From Galbitalea sp036491035 (GTDB taxonomy: Bacteria; Actinomycetota; Actinomycetes; Actinomycetales; Microbacteriaceae): a DNA stretch of 64,000 bases. The notes beneath the pieces are model-generated. The model saw only the letters and a program-made list of their open reading frames with translations. It had not been told where the DNA came from and did not search any database. Within the stretch, counting starts at the first letter, position 1, and each line of letters starts with the position of its first letter. Location: assembly GCA_036491035.1 (NCBI GenBank), contig DASXCU010000150.1, positions 1-64,000 of the forward strand, written 5' to 3'. Positions 34,003 to 42,681 of this stretch are shown piece after piece. A program made the position numbers and the translations under genes.

Positions 34003-35979
34003 GTGCCGTCCGGGCCGTCGATCGCTCGGGTGTGGGTGGATTCGCCCCTTCCGCAGCTCGATCGCCTGTTCGATTACCGGATCCCCGAGACGCTGTCCGC
34101 GGACATCAGCGTCGGTGTGCGCGTGCGTGTGCCGTGGCGCTCGGCGGGGCGATTCGTCGATGCCTACGTGATCGAGTTGGCCGACCGGGTGGAGTTCACC
34201 GGCGCTCTGAGCGAGGTTGAGGCGGTCGTATCCGCCGTGCCGGTGCTCGCTCCCGAGGTGGCAATGCTGGCCCGCAGGGCAGCGGATCGCGCGGCGGGCT
34301 CGGCGATTGACATCGTGCGGGTCGCCGTTCCCGGGCGTCAGGCCCGCGTGGAAAAGGCCTGGCTGGCCGCCAAGCCCGCCTCTGAGCTGCCTCCGATCCA
34401 GGCCGCTCCAGTTGCCGGCTATGTCGCCGACCTCATCGAGTCGACGGTCGCCTCCGGTGGCCGCCTTGCCGTGGATGCGATCCCTCTCGGGGTCGAGGTC
34501 GCCCCGGGCGTGTGGGTCGGCCAGTGGGCCGTTACACTCGCCGCCGCCGCCAGTATCTCTGTCGCCGCGGGGAAGTCTGCCATCCTCGCCGTTCCCGACT
34601 ATCGCGACCAGGAACAGCTCGCCGCAGCCCTCGCCGCAGCGCTACCCGAGAACCGCGTCGTACATCTCGACGCGCGCCAGTCCAACCCGGATCGCTACCG
34701 CGCATTCCTTCGATGTCACGGTTCCGATGCCCTGGTAATCATCGGCAATCGCTCGGTCATCTACGCGCCGGCACGCAACCTCGGCCTGATCGGAGTGTGG
34801 GATGACGGCGATCCACTGCACAGCGAACCGCTGGCCCCATACGTCCACACCCGCGATGCGGCGCTGCTTCGTCAGGAGCAGCAACAGTGCGCGCTCCTCT
34901 TCGTCGGTCACTCGCGCAGCACCGAGGTGGAGCGGCTCGTCGAGCTCGGCTGGCTCGAGTCGGTCGCGCCCACTCCGAGCATGCGGCCGAAGGTCATCCC
35001 GACGGCCGCTCAACTGTCCGGGGATCGACTGGCGGCGCAGGCTCGGATCCCGTCCAGCGCCTGGCGTCAGGCGAGCGATGCGGCCAAAACGGGCCCGGTC
35101 CTGGTGCAGGTCGCGCGTCCGGGGTACGCCCCGCGGCTCGCCTGCGTCGACTGCGGCCAGTCCGCTCGCTGCCTTCGCTGCGAGGGACCGCTAGCCCAGA
35201 AGACGTCGCGTTCGATCCCCGCGTGCTCGTGGTGTGGGGCTCTGGCGGTCGACTGGCACTGCGAGAACTGCGAGGGGACGCGGCTCCGGCTGGTTGGTGC
35301 CGGCGGCGCCTCCCGTACGGCCGAGGACCTCGGGAGGGCCTTCCCGGGCGTGCGAATTGTGGTGGCTGATGGCGAGCGCCCCATCCTGTCTGTCGGTTCC
35401 GAACCGGCGATCGTCATCGCGACCCGCGGCGCCGAGCCGCGGGCGGCCGGCGGATACCGCGCGGTCCTGCTGCTCGACGGGGATCGGATGGCGGCGCGCG
35501 AGAGCCTGCGCGTCGGCGAGGATTGTCTGCGGTGGTGGTCGAACGCGACCGCGCTGGCTGCGCGCGGCGCACCGGTCTTCCTGGTGGGAGTCGGCGGCGC
35601 GCTGGCGAGCGCTCTCTCGACCTGGCGGCAAGCCGACTACGCGCGGGCAGAACTTGCGGATCGTCGGCGACTCCGATTCCCGCCCGCGATCCGCGTCGCC
35701 TCGGTGACTGGCGCCCTGGAAGCGGTGTCGAAAGCGGTGGCGACCGTGTCGATCGCACCGGAAGATGTACTCGGTCCGGTGGAGACGGGGCAGGGGAGTG
35801 TGCGCACGATTCTCCGATTCGACTACGCCGCGGGTGCCGAGATCGCGGCGGAGCTTCGGGCTGAGATCATCCGTAGCGCAACGTCGCGCCGTCGCTCTCT
35901 CGCCGCGAAAGGGTTCTCCGGCCCACTTCCGCCGAACCTGCGCGTTCGCCTCGACGACGTCGAACCCTTCGGTCAGTAA
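34003..35979 (+). CDS. priA: PriA-like primosomal protein without helicase motifs
   Basis: A 658-residue PriA homologue. The N-terminal 3'-DNA-binding domain (ARVWVDSPLPQLDRLFDYRIPE and VRVRVPWRSAGRFVDAYVIE) is clear. In the helicase region Walker A is degraded to SVAAGKSAILAVPDY, with no G-x-G-K-T, and the DEAH box is replaced by WDDGDP. The zinc-binding insert is intact, with eight cysteines in four pairs: CVDC, CLRC, CSWC and CENC. This pattern is known for actinobacteria, where PriA is annotated as probable replication-restart protein lacking helicase activity. It likely acts as a fork-binding or DnaB-loading scaffold. The GTG start is two bases after the metK stop. Confidence 0.92.
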   Translation: MPSGPSIARVWVDSPLPQLDRLFDYRIPETLSADISVGVRVRVPWRSAGRFVDAYVIELADRVEFTGALSEVEAVVSAVPVLAPEVAMLARRAADRAAGSAIDIVRVAVPGRQARVEKAWLAAKPASELPPIQAAPVAGYVADLIESTVASGGRLAVDAIPLGVEVAPGVWVGQWAVTLAAAASISVAAGKSAILAVPDYRDQEQLAAALAAALPENRVVHLDARQSNPDRYRAFLRCHGSDALVIIGNRSVIYAPARNLGLIGVWDDGDPLHSEPLAPYVHTRDAALLRQEQQQCALLFVGHSRSTEVERLVELGWLESVAPTPSMRPKVIPTAAQLSGDRLAAQARIPSSAWRQASDAAKTGPVLVQVARPGYAPRLACVDCGQSARCLRCEGPLAQKTSRSIPACSWCGALAVDWHCENCEGTRLRLVGAGGASRTAEDLGRAFPGVRIVVADGERPILSVGSEPAIVIATRGAEPRAAGGYRAVLLLDGDRMAARESLRVGEDCLRWWSNATALAARGAPVFLVGVGGALASALSTWRQADYARAELADRRRLRFPPAIRVASVTGALEAVSKAVATVSIAPEDVLGPVETGQGSVRTILRFDYAAGAEIAAELRAEIIRSATSRRRSLAAKGFSGPLPPNLRVRLDDVEPFGQ

Positions 35980-36013
35980 CGGCCCACCGTCCGCCGCCTG
36001 AGAGAATGGAGGC

Positions 36014-36943
36014 GTGCCCCCGCTCTCGCTCGTCTTCGCCGGTTCGCCTGCGGCGGCGGTACCCAGCCTCCTGGCACTGCATCGCACCGAGCACCGCATC
36101 GCGGCGGTCCTCACGCGTGAGGCGGCTCCGCACGGCCGTCGCGGCGTCCTGACCGAGACACCGGTCGCAGAGGCAGCCGAAGCGCTCGGCCTGCGGATTA
36201 TCCGCGCCAATCGGCTCGCCGGCCAGGCCACGGAGGCGATCACCGACCTGAGGCCCGATCTGGGCGTGATTGTGGCTTACGGCGGCCTGGTGCGCGAGCC
36301 ATTGCTCTCGACTCCTCGGCTCGGCTGGATCAATCTCCATTTCTCACTTCTGCCGCGCTGGAGCGGCGCGGCGCCGGTGCAGCGGGCCATCATGGCGGGC
36401 GATGACCTTACCGGCGCAAGCGTCTTCCAGCTGGTCCCGGAACTGGACGCTGGCGACGTCTTCGGAACCCTCACCCAACCGATCGGCGCCCTGGAGACGG
36501 CGGGCCACCTGCTGACGTCTCTCGCCGAGTCGGGCGCCGAGCTGCTCGTGCGCGTCGTGGACGCCCTGGCCGACGGAACGGCGCGCGCCGTCCAACAGGC
36601 GGGCGACGTCTCGCTGGCGCCGAAACTCAGCCTCGAAGACGGACGCGTCGACTGGACGGCGAACGCCAACGATGTCGCTAACCTCGTCCGCGGTGTGACG
36701 CCGGAGCCGGGGGCTTTTACGACGATCGATGAGGGCCGACTGAAGGTTCTGGATGCCGCGATCGCCCGCGACGCACCTCCGCTACCGCCCGGTGCGCTCA
36801 ACCTGGACGGACGTCGACTGCTGATCGGAACCGCGAGCGATCCGATCGAACTGGTGCGCGTACAGCCGGCCGGCAAGAAGCCGATGGCCGCGGCAGACTG
36901 GTGGCGAGGTCGACCGACCGATGCCGGGAGGATTGCCCGGTGA
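36014..36943 (+). CDS. fmt: Methionyl-tRNA formyltransferase
   Basis: A 309-residue enzyme formylating initiator Met-tRNA with 10-formyl-THF. The N-terminal Rossmann part starts LSLVFAGSPAAAVPSL. The catalytic triad region INLHFSLLPRWSGAAPVQRAI supplies Asn107 and His109, and Asp145 lies in ELDAGDVF. The C-terminal tRNA-binding OB domain (about 205-305) includes SLEDGRVDWTANANDVANLVRGVTPEPGAF. The GTG start follows priA by 34 bases, and the stop overlaps the rsmB start (GTGA), so the two translation-related genes are coupled. Confidence 0.96.
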   Translation: MPPLSLVFAGSPAAAVPSLLALHRTEHRIAAVLTREAAPHGRRGVLTETPVAEAAEALGLRIIRANRLAGQATEAITDLRPDLGVIVAYGGLVREPLLSTPRLGWINLHFSLLPRWSGAAPVQRAIMAGDDLTGASVFQLVPELDAGDVFGTLTQPIGALETAGHLLTSLAESGAELLVRVVDALADGTARAVQQAGDVSLAPKLSLEDGRVDWTANANDVANLVRGVTPEPGAFTTIDEGRLKVLDAAIARDAPPLPPGALNLDGRRLLIGTASDPIELVRVQPAGKKPMAAADWWRGRPTDAGRIAR

Positions 36944-38331
36944 GCGCTCGTGAGGTGCCGCGGCGGCGCGGAAGCGTCCAGCCTGCGCGCCAGATCGCCC
37001 TGGATATCCTGATCGCCGTCCGCGAGACCGACGCCTACGCGAACCTGCTCCTTCCGGTACGACTGGAACGTGCTCGGCTGTCCGAAGCCGACGCGGGGCT
37101 CGCCACCGAGCTCACCTACGGAACCCTGAGGCTCCGTGGCTATTACGACCGGGTGATCGAGATCGCCGCTCACCGACCGTCGACCGAGATCGATGGTCGA
37201 ATCCTGGATGTCTTGCGACTGGCCTGCCACCAGCTGCTGTCGATGAGGGTCGCACAGCACGCCGCCGTCGACGAGGCGGTGAGCCAGGCCGGGTCGGTCG
37301 GATCCAACTCGGCGACGGGCTTCGTAAACGGTGTTCTTCGCACGATCACCCGCACACCGGCGGAGGAGTGGCGCGAGCGAGTCCTTGCTGCTGCAGCGAG
37401 TCCGGACGAGCGACTGGCGGCCGAGTTCTCCCACCCGGAATGGGTGCTGCGGGCCTTTCGACAGGCCCTTGCAGCCGAGGGCCGCGAGGACGAACTGGAA
37501 GCCCTGTTGTCCGCCGACAACGCTCCACCCCGCGTCAGCCTGACGGCACTGCCCGGCGAGTCGACAGTGGCTGAGTTGGCGGCGGAGCCGAGTATCTACT
37601 CGCCCGTCGGGGCGACGCTCCAGCGTGGCGACCCCGCGCGCGTCGAACTTGTCAGGGCCGGTCGCGTCCGGGTGCAGGATGAGGGCTCCCAGCTCGCGGC
37701 CCTCGCGCTGAGTCGCGCCCGGCCGGTAGTCGCGGGGGAGCGTTGGCTCGACCTGTGCGCCGGGCCGGGGGGCAAGGCCGCCCTACTTGCCGCGGAAGCG
37801 GCGCTCGGCGGAGCCACGCTCGTGGCGAACGAGCTGGTTCCCGCGCGCGCGACACTCGTCCGAAACGCTCTGGCGGTGTTCGATCCGACCCCCGAGGTAC
37901 TCGAAACGGATGGGACGACGTTCGGCGAACGATACGGGGAGTCGTTCGACCGCATTTTGCTGGACGCGCCGTGTACGGGACTGGGGGCGCTCCGCCGACG
38001 GCCGGAGGCCCGCTGGCGCAAACAGCCAAAGGATGTCGCGGACCTCGCCGCCCTGCAGTTCGAGCTGCTGCGCTCCGCAGTTGACGCGCTGCGGCCGGGC
38101 GGTGTGCTGGCTTACGTCACCTGCTCGCCTCACCTGGGCGAGACGCGGGTTGCGGTTCAGTCGGCAATGCGGAAGCTCGGTGACACGCTGTCGTTGCTCG
38201 ATACGCAGTCCGTTCTCGCGGGCCTGACGCGGATGCCGCTCGATCTGCCCGAGGCTCCGCACGTGCAACTGTGGCCGCACCGGCACGGCACCGATGCCAT
38301 GTTCATCCAGCTGTTCGAGAAGCATCGGTAG
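36940..38331 (+). CDS. rsmB: 16S rRNA m5C967 methyltransferase (RsmB/Sun)
   Basis: A 463-residue protein with an N-terminal NusB-like RNA-binding domain (about 1-150: ARQIALDILIAVRETDAYANLLL, TGFVNGVLRTI) and a C-terminal SAM-dependent methyltransferase domain. SAM motif I is LCAGPGGKAALLA. The two cysteines of the RNA m5C mechanism are Cys345 in DAPC and Cys395 in TCSPH, both present. I chose the GTG at 36940 because a GGAGG ribosome-binding site precedes it and it overlaps the fmt stop by four bases; upstream codons belong to fmt in another frame. Confidence 0.95.
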   Translation: MSAREVPRRRGSVQPARQIALDILIAVRETDAYANLLLPVRLERARLSEADAGLATELTYGTLRLRGYYDRVIEIAAHRPSTEIDGRILDVLRLACHQLLSMRVAQHAAVDEAVSQAGSVGSNSATGFVNGVLRTITRTPAEEWRERVLAAAASPDERLAAEFSHPEWVLRAFRQALAAEGREDELEALLSADNAPPRVSLTALPGESTVAELAAEPSIYSPVGATLQRGDPARVELVRAGRVRVQDEGSQLAALALSRARPVVAGERWLDLCAGPGGKAALLAAEAALGGATLVANELVPARATLVRNALAVFDPTPEVLETDGTTFGERYGESFDRILLDAPCTGLGALRRRPEARWRKQPKDVADLAALQFELLRSAVDALRPGGVLAYVTCSPHLGETRVAVQSAMRKLGDTLSLLDTQSVLAGLTRMPLDLPEAPHVQLWPHRHGTDAMFIQLFEKHR

Positions 38332-38340
38332 GTTGGGGTC

Positions 38341-39003
38341 ATGACCGTTCGAATCAGCCCGTCGATCCTGTCCGCGGACTTCGCCAACTTCGATTCGGAG
38401 CTCCAGCGGATCGCAGCGGCGGACCTCATCCACGTGGACGTCATGGATAACCACTTCGTGCCCAATCTCACGTTCGGCCTCCCGATGGTCCAGCGGCTGC
38501 AGCAGGTGACACCAAAACCACTGGACGTGCACCTGATGCTCGAGGACCCGGATCGGTGGGCTCCCGGATACGCGGAGGCGGGCGCGTTCTCGGTCACATT
38601 TCACGCCGAGGCGACCGGAGATGCAGTCGGTCTGGCGAGGAGACTCCGTGACATCGGTGCTCGCGCGGGGCTCGCGCTCAAGCCCGGCACACCGGTCGAC
38701 GACTACCTGGAACTCGCCGAGGAATTCGACCAGATCCTCGTAATGACGGTCGAGCCCGGTTTCGGCGGCCAGTCATTTATGGCCGACATGATGCCGAAGC
38801 TCGTTGCGCTCCGCGAGGTGGTCGATCGCACCGGCCTCGACATCTGGCTGCAGGTCGACGGAGGGGTCACGGAGGAGACGATCGTCGTCGCGGCCGAGGC
38901 CGGCGCGAACACGTTCGTCGCGGGATCGAGCGTCTTCGGTGCACAGGATCCGACGGTCGCGATCGCGGGTCTCCGCGCGGCCGCGGAGGCACACGCGCAC
39001 TAA
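38341..39003 (+). CDS. rpe: Ribulose-phosphate 3-epimerase
   Basis: A 220-residue TIM-barrel epimerase interconverting ribulose-5-phosphate and xylulose-5-phosphate in the pentose phosphate pathway. Motifs: ISPSILSADFANF, LIHVDVMDNHFVPNLTFG (metal and catalytic Asp), LDVHLMLEDP, FHAEA, MTVEPGFGGQSF, and VDGGVTEET (second catalytic Asp). The ATG lies nine bases after rsmB. All metal ligands appear present. Confidence 0.97.
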   Translation: MTVRISPSILSADFANFDSELQRIAAADLIHVDVMDNHFVPNLTFGLPMVQRLQQVTPKPLDVHLMLEDPDRWAPGYAEAGAFSVTFHAEATGDAVGLARRLRDIGARAGLALKPGTPVDDYLELAEEFDQILVMTVEPGFGGQSFMADMMPKLVALREVVDRTGLDIWLQVDGGVTEETIVVAAEAGANTFVAGSSVFGAQDPTVAIAGLRAAAEAHAH

Positions 39004-39029
39004 CGTTCGACGTCTGGTTGGATAGAGGT

Positions 39030-39398
39030 ATGACTGAGAAGACCAAGCCAGAAATCGACTTCTACGACGGCCCCGAGCCGACCGAGCTGGTCATTCGGGA
39101 CATCGAGGTCGGCACGGGCGCCGAGGCGCAGCCGGGATCGACCGTCGACGTTCACTATCTCGGCGTGGACTTCGAGTCCGGCGAGGAGTTCGACTCGTCC
39201 TGGAGCCGCAACCAGTCGATCGACTTTCCCCTGAACAACCTCATCAAGGGCTGGCAGGAAGGCATCCCCGGCATGCAGGTCGGGGGTCGTCGTGAACTCA
39301 TCTGCCCGCCGCACCTGGCGTACGGCCCCGCCGGCGGCGGCCATCGCCTCTCGGGTCGCACCCTGATCTTCGTGATCGACCTGCTCGGCGTCAAGTAA
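39030..39398 (+). CDS. FKBP-type peptidyl-prolyl cis-trans isomerase
   Basis: A 122-residue cytoplasmic FKBP. The single FKBP domain shows VDVHYLGVDFESGEEFDSSW, IDFPLNNLIKGWQEGIPGMQVGGRRELICPP and YGPAGGG, then the final strand LIFVIDLL. Active-site aromatic positions (Tyr in HYLG, Trp in IKGW, Tyr in AYGP) are retained. The ATG at 39030 has AGAGG just upstream; a TTG four codons earlier is possible but less likely. No signal peptide or lipobox is present, unlike the secreted FKBPs of actinobacteria. Confidence 0.92.
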   Translation: MTEKTKPEIDFYDGPEPTELVIRDIEVGTGAEAQPGSTVDVHYLGVDFESGEEFDSSWSRNQSIDFPLNNLIKGWQEGIPGMQVGGRRELICPPHLAYGPAGGGHRLSGRTLIFVIDLLGVK

Positions 39399-39437
39399 CG
39401 AGCCGAATTCCCCTCCGTGCGCCTGTAGCCTTGGGGG

Positions 39438-39701
39438 GTGAAATCCTTCGAGGGGCTGTTCGCGGAACTCAGTGAGAAGGCGACCACGCGACCCGAGGGT
39501 TCGGGAACGGTCGTCGAGCTGGATGCGGGAGTGCACGCCATCGGCAAGAAGATCGTGGAAGAGGCGGCCGAAGTCTGGATGGCCGCCGAATACCAGTCCG
39601 AGACCGAGACGGCCGAAGAGATCTCGCAGTTGATCTATCACCTGCAGGTACTGATGGTCGCGAAGGGACTGACGCCGGTCGACGTCTATCGACATCTCTG
39701 A
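39438..39701 (+). CDS. hisE: Phosphoribosyl-ATP pyrophosphatase
   Basis: An 87-residue HisE, an all-alpha MazG-like pyrophosphatase that converts PR-ATP to PR-AMP, the second step of histidine synthesis. The metal-binding signature is KKIVEEAAEVWMAAEY (E-E-x-x-E with downstream E). ETAEEISQLIYHLQVLMVAKGL completes the four-helix fold. It is a stand-alone HisE, separate from HisI, as usual in actinobacteria. hisG follows after 81 bases. Confidence 0.95.
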   Translation: MKSFEGLFAELSEKATTRPEGSGTVVELDAGVHAIGKKIVEEAAEVWMAAEYQSETETAEEISQLIYHLQVLMVAKGLTPVDVYRHL

Positions 39702-39782
39702 GCTTTTCGCACCCTCCCACCACTAGCTCTAGCCGAGGCCCCGCACGTGCGCGCCGCGGTTGTTACCTGAGGAATATGCCGA

Positions 39783-40622
39783 ATGCTGAGAATCGCAGTA
39801 CCCAACAAGGGCTCGCTGAGCGAGACGGCGGCAGAAATGCTGCTGGAGGCCGGATACGCCGGCCGTCGTGACCCGCGCGCCCTCACCGTCGCGGACGCAC
39901 GTAACGACGTCGAGTTCTTCTACCTGCGGCCGCGTGATATCGCGACCTATGTCGGCTCGGGCGCTCTCGACGTCGGGATTACCGGACGGGATCTCCTGCT
40001 CGATTCCGGTTCGAGTGCTGTCGAAATCGCGAGCCTCGACTTCGGCGGGTCGACGTTCCGGTTCGCCGGCACCACCGGACGCTTCAGCGAACTGGGCGAA
40101 CTCGAGGGTGTGCGGGTTGCGACCAGCTATCCGGGGCTCGTCGGCGCCTTCCTGAAGTCCCACGGAGTCACGGCCGAGCTCGTCGCCCTTGACGGCGCGG
40201 TCGAGTCAGCGGTGAAGCTCGGAGTCGCGGATGCGGTCGCCGACGTCGTGTCCACCGGTTCGACCCTTCGCGCCCAGGGCCTGGAGATCTTCGGCCCGGT
40301 CATCCTGGAGTCGAGTGCCGTTCTGATCAGCGCGAACGTGGACCTTCCCGGTATCGCAACCCTGCAGCGTCGGCTGCAGGGCGTGCTCGTGGCGCAGCAG
40401 TACGTCATGGTGGATTACGACGTACCCGTGAAATATCTCGGGGCCGCGACATCCGTTACTCCCGGGCGCGATTCGCCGACGATCTCGCCGCTGCAGGATC
40501 CGGAGTGGGTCGAGGTGCGAGCCATGGTTCCCCGCGCGGAGATCAACCAGATCATGGACCGGCTCTACGAGATCGGTGCGCGAGCGATCCTGGTGACGTC
40601 CATTCTGGCCGCGAGGCTCTGA
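39783..40622 (+). CDS. hisG: ATP phosphoribosyltransferase (long form)
   Basis: A 279-residue HisG of the long, self-regulated class, first enzyme of histidine synthesis. The catalytic part begins MLRIAVPNKGSLSETAAEMLLEAGY and contains DVGITGRDLL; the PRPP-binding loop is VADVVSTGSTLRAQGL. The C-terminal regulatory domain (about 205-279), absent from the HisZ-dependent short form, carries the histidine-feedback site, so allosteric inhibition by histidine is expected. The stop is one base from the hisF start. Confidence 0.96.
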   Translation: MLRIAVPNKGSLSETAAEMLLEAGYAGRRDPRALTVADARNDVEFFYLRPRDIATYVGSGALDVGITGRDLLLDSGSSAVEIASLDFGGSTFRFAGTTGRFSELGELEGVRVATSYPGLVGAFLKSHGVTAELVALDGAVESAVKLGVADAVADVVSTGSTLRAQGLEIFGPVILESSAVLISANVDLPGIATLQRRLQGVLVAQQYVMVDYDVPVKYLGAATSVTPGRDSPTISPLQDPEWVEVRAMVPRAEINQIMDRLYEIGARAILVTSILAARL

Positions 40623-40623
40623 C

Positions 40624-41394
40624 ATGACGCTCGCCGTTCGAGTCATCCCGTGCCTCGACGTCGCCGCCGGTCGAGTGGTGAAGGGCGTCAATTTCCTGAA
40701 CCTGCGCGATGCCGGAGATCCGGTCGAGCTCGCCGCACGCTACTACGAGCAGGGTGCGGACGAGATCACCTTCCTCGACGTGACGGCAACGGTCGACGAC
40801 CGCGCGACGATGTACGACGTCGTGACCGCGACCGCCGAGCAGGTGTTCATCCCGCTGACCGTTGGCGGGGGAGTGCGCGAGGTCGACGATGTGGCGCGCC
40901 TGCTGGCGAGCGGAGCAGACAAGGTGGGCGTGAACAGCGCCGCGATTCGCAGGCCCGACCTGATCGATGAGATCGCCGATCGGTTCGGAGCCCAGGTACT
41001 GGTGCTGAGCCTGGATGTGAAACGCGCCTCTTCTGGTTCGGCGCGCGGTTCCGGATTCGTCGTCACCACCCACGGTGGACGGCTCGAGACCGAACTGGAC
41101 GCACTCGACTGGGCGCGCGAAGCAATCGAGCGAGGCGCCGGTGAGCTGTTGGTCAACTCGATCGACGCCGACGGGACTAAGCAGGGATTCGACCTCGAAC
41201 TCGTTGCGCTGATGCGGGAACTCAGTTCGGTCCCGGTGATTGCCAGCGGCGGCGCGGGAGCTCTCGGCGACTTTGCTCCGGCGATCGCGGCTGGGGCGGA
41301 CGCGGTTTTAGCGGCATCCGTGTTCCACGATGGTGAACTGACGGTGGGCGACGTTAAGCACGCGCTGGCCGAGGCGGGAGTGCTGACCAGATGA
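40624..41394 (+). CDS. hisF: Imidazole glycerol phosphate synthase cyclase subunit
   Basis: A 256-residue TIM-barrel subunit that, with HisH, forms IGP and AICAR from PRFAR. The N-terminus VRVIPCLDVAAGRVVKG holds the catalytic Asp (CLDV), and the second catalytic Asp lies in LLVNSIDADGTKQG. The phosphate loops GGGVR and ASGGAG are present. hisH and hisA are not in this window. The ATG is one base after the hisG stop, and it overlaps hisI by four bases. Confidence 0.97.
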   Translation: MTLAVRVIPCLDVAAGRVVKGVNFLNLRDAGDPVELAARYYEQGADEITFLDVTATVDDRATMYDVVTATAEQVFIPLTVGGGVREVDDVARLLASGADKVGVNSAAIRRPDLIDEIADRFGAQVLVLSLDVKRASSGSARGSGFVVTTHGGRLETELDALDWAREAIERGAGELLVNSIDADGTKQGFDLELVALMRELSSVPVIASGGAGALGDFAPAIAAGADAVLAASVFHDGELTVGDVKHALAEAGVLTR

Positions 41395-41762
41395 ACGAGA
41401 CCGATGTGCGGGCCGTGATCGACCGAATCGCCTTCGACGCGAAGGGGCTCGTTCCGGCGATCATCCAGGAGGAGGGCACGCGCGACGTGCTCATGCTCGG
41501 CTACATGGACGACGAGGCGGTGCGTCGCACACTCACCGAGGGCAGGGTGACGTTCTGGTCGCGGAGCCGCCAGGAGTACTGGCGCAAGGGCGACACGAGC
41601 GGCAATCGGCAGTACGTTCGCGCGGCCGCGCTCGACTGCGATGCTGATGCACTCCTCGTCACCGTCCACCAGGTCGGCCCGGCGTGTCACACCGGTGCGC
41701 ACGCGTGCTTCGATGTCGATCCCCTCGAACCCGTGATTGGATCAGAGGATGGCGGTAGCTAG
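41391..41762 (+). CDS. hisI: Phosphoribosyl-AMP cyclohydrolase
   Basis: A 123-residue HisI opening the adenine ring of PR-AMP. Metal-binding cysteines are in LDCDADALLV and CHTGAHACFDVD, and the conserved VLMLGYMDDEAVRRTL and TFWSRSRQEYWRKGDTSGN segments are intact. It overlaps hisF by four bases and the following membrane protein by about 14 bases. In many relatives trpE follows hisI; here it does not. Confidence 0.96.
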   Translation: MNETDVRAVIDRIAFDAKGLVPAIIQEEGTRDVLMLGYMDDEAVRRTLTEGRVTFWSRSRQEYWRKGDTSGNRQYVRAAALDCDADALLVTVHQVGPACHTGAHACFDVDPLEPVIGSEDGGS

Positions 41763-42396
41763 GCAGGTCGACGTGACGGTTCCGGAGGCACGCGCCAGGA
41801 AACTGCGGCTCTACACGATTGTGGCCATTGGGCTCGTTGCGGTCCTCACGCTGCTGACGACCACGCAGACGTGGTGGACGCTTCGCCTGGCCACGCGTTC
41901 GCTGCCGATCGCCGGCACGGTTGCCGGACCGGCGCTGGCGGCCCTGGCGCTCTGTGCGGTGGTGCTTGCCGCCGCTCTCGCTCTCGCCGGCCCCGTGTTC
42001 CGCCTCGTGCTGGGCTTGCTGCAGTTGCTGCTTTCGTTCACGATCGTGTTCACCACGATCCTGTCGCTGGTGCATCCGGACCAGCCATCTGAGTCGGCCG
42101 TGCAGACCGCCACCGGAATTGCCGGGTCCGCCTCCATCGACCATCTGATCAAGTCCGTGACACTTACCCCGTGGGGTTTTGTCGCGGTGGCGCTCGGCTT
42201 CGTCGCGTTCGTTCTCGGCATCTGGCTGCTGCTGACCTTCCGGGTCTGGCCCGCAGCCTCGCGTCGCTACCAGGCAGTCCGGTTCCAGCCCGCGGACGGC
42301 CCTCGGGATGCCGTGGTCGACTGGGATGCGCTCAGCGAGGGCACGGATCCCACCGCGGAGCCTGGCCCGGCCGGGCCGGTGAAACCGGTAAAGTAG
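41749..42396 (+). CDS. Trp biosynthesis-associated membrane protein
   Basis: A 215-residue protein with four predicted membrane segments (about 22-42, 58-83, 87-106 and 142-164) and a Trp-containing loop TTTQTWWTL after the first helix. This matches the actinobacterial Trp-biosynthesis-associated membrane protein family (TIGR02234 type), found between trpE and trpC. Its function is unknown. The charged C-terminus ends in a Pro-rich tail. Start is uncertain: ATG 41749 has AGAGG directly abutting it, TTG 41737 is possible, and GTG 41773 also has a weak upstream site; the membrane core is unaffected. Confidence 0.85.
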   Translation: MAVARQVDVTVPEARARKLRLYTIVAIGLVAVLTLLTTTQTWWTLRLATRSLPIAGTVAGPALAALALCAVVLAAALALAGPVFRLVLGLLQLLLSFTIVFTTILSLVHPDQPSESAVQTATGIAGSASIDHLIKSVTLTPWGFVAVALGFVAFVLGIWLLLTFRVWPAASRRYQAVRFQPADGPRDAVVDWDALSEGTDPTAEPGPAGPVKPVK

Positions 42397-42430
42397 AGCC
42401 ACAGTTACACGAGAGAACCCAAGGAGAATC

Positions 42431-42661
42431 GTGCCAGCAGGTACCGTCCCAGGCCACGGTAATTCGCCCGCAGCGTGGACTGCCGTCATCATTATGCTCG
42501 TCGCATTCGTGATCGGTACCTTCGCCTTCTGGTTCGACGTGCCGTGGCTCGTGTGGGCATCCGCGGGCCTGCTCGTTGTCGGCGGGTTGGTCGGCCTCGT
42601 GCTGAAGCTCGCGGGCTTCGGTGTCGGCGGCGATCGCTACCAACCCAAATCACACGCGTAA
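42431..42661 (+). CDS. HGxxPAAW-motif small membrane protein
   Basis: A 76-residue protein containing the defining HGNSPAAW motif at residues 9-16, followed by two membrane segments (about 17-34 and 40-62) and the tail GVGGDRYQPK. This is the actinobacterial HGxxPAAW (DUF6704) family, regularly encoded between the Trp-associated membrane protein and trpC. Its role is not known. The GTG start has a strong AAGGAG ribosome-binding site five bases upstream. Confidence 0.88.
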   Translation: MPAGTVPGHGNSPAAWTAVIIMLVAFVIGTFAFWFDVPWLVWASAGLLVVGGLVGLVLKLAGFGVGGDRYQPKSHA

Positions 42662-42681
42662 GTCGGCTCATTTCTAACGAC

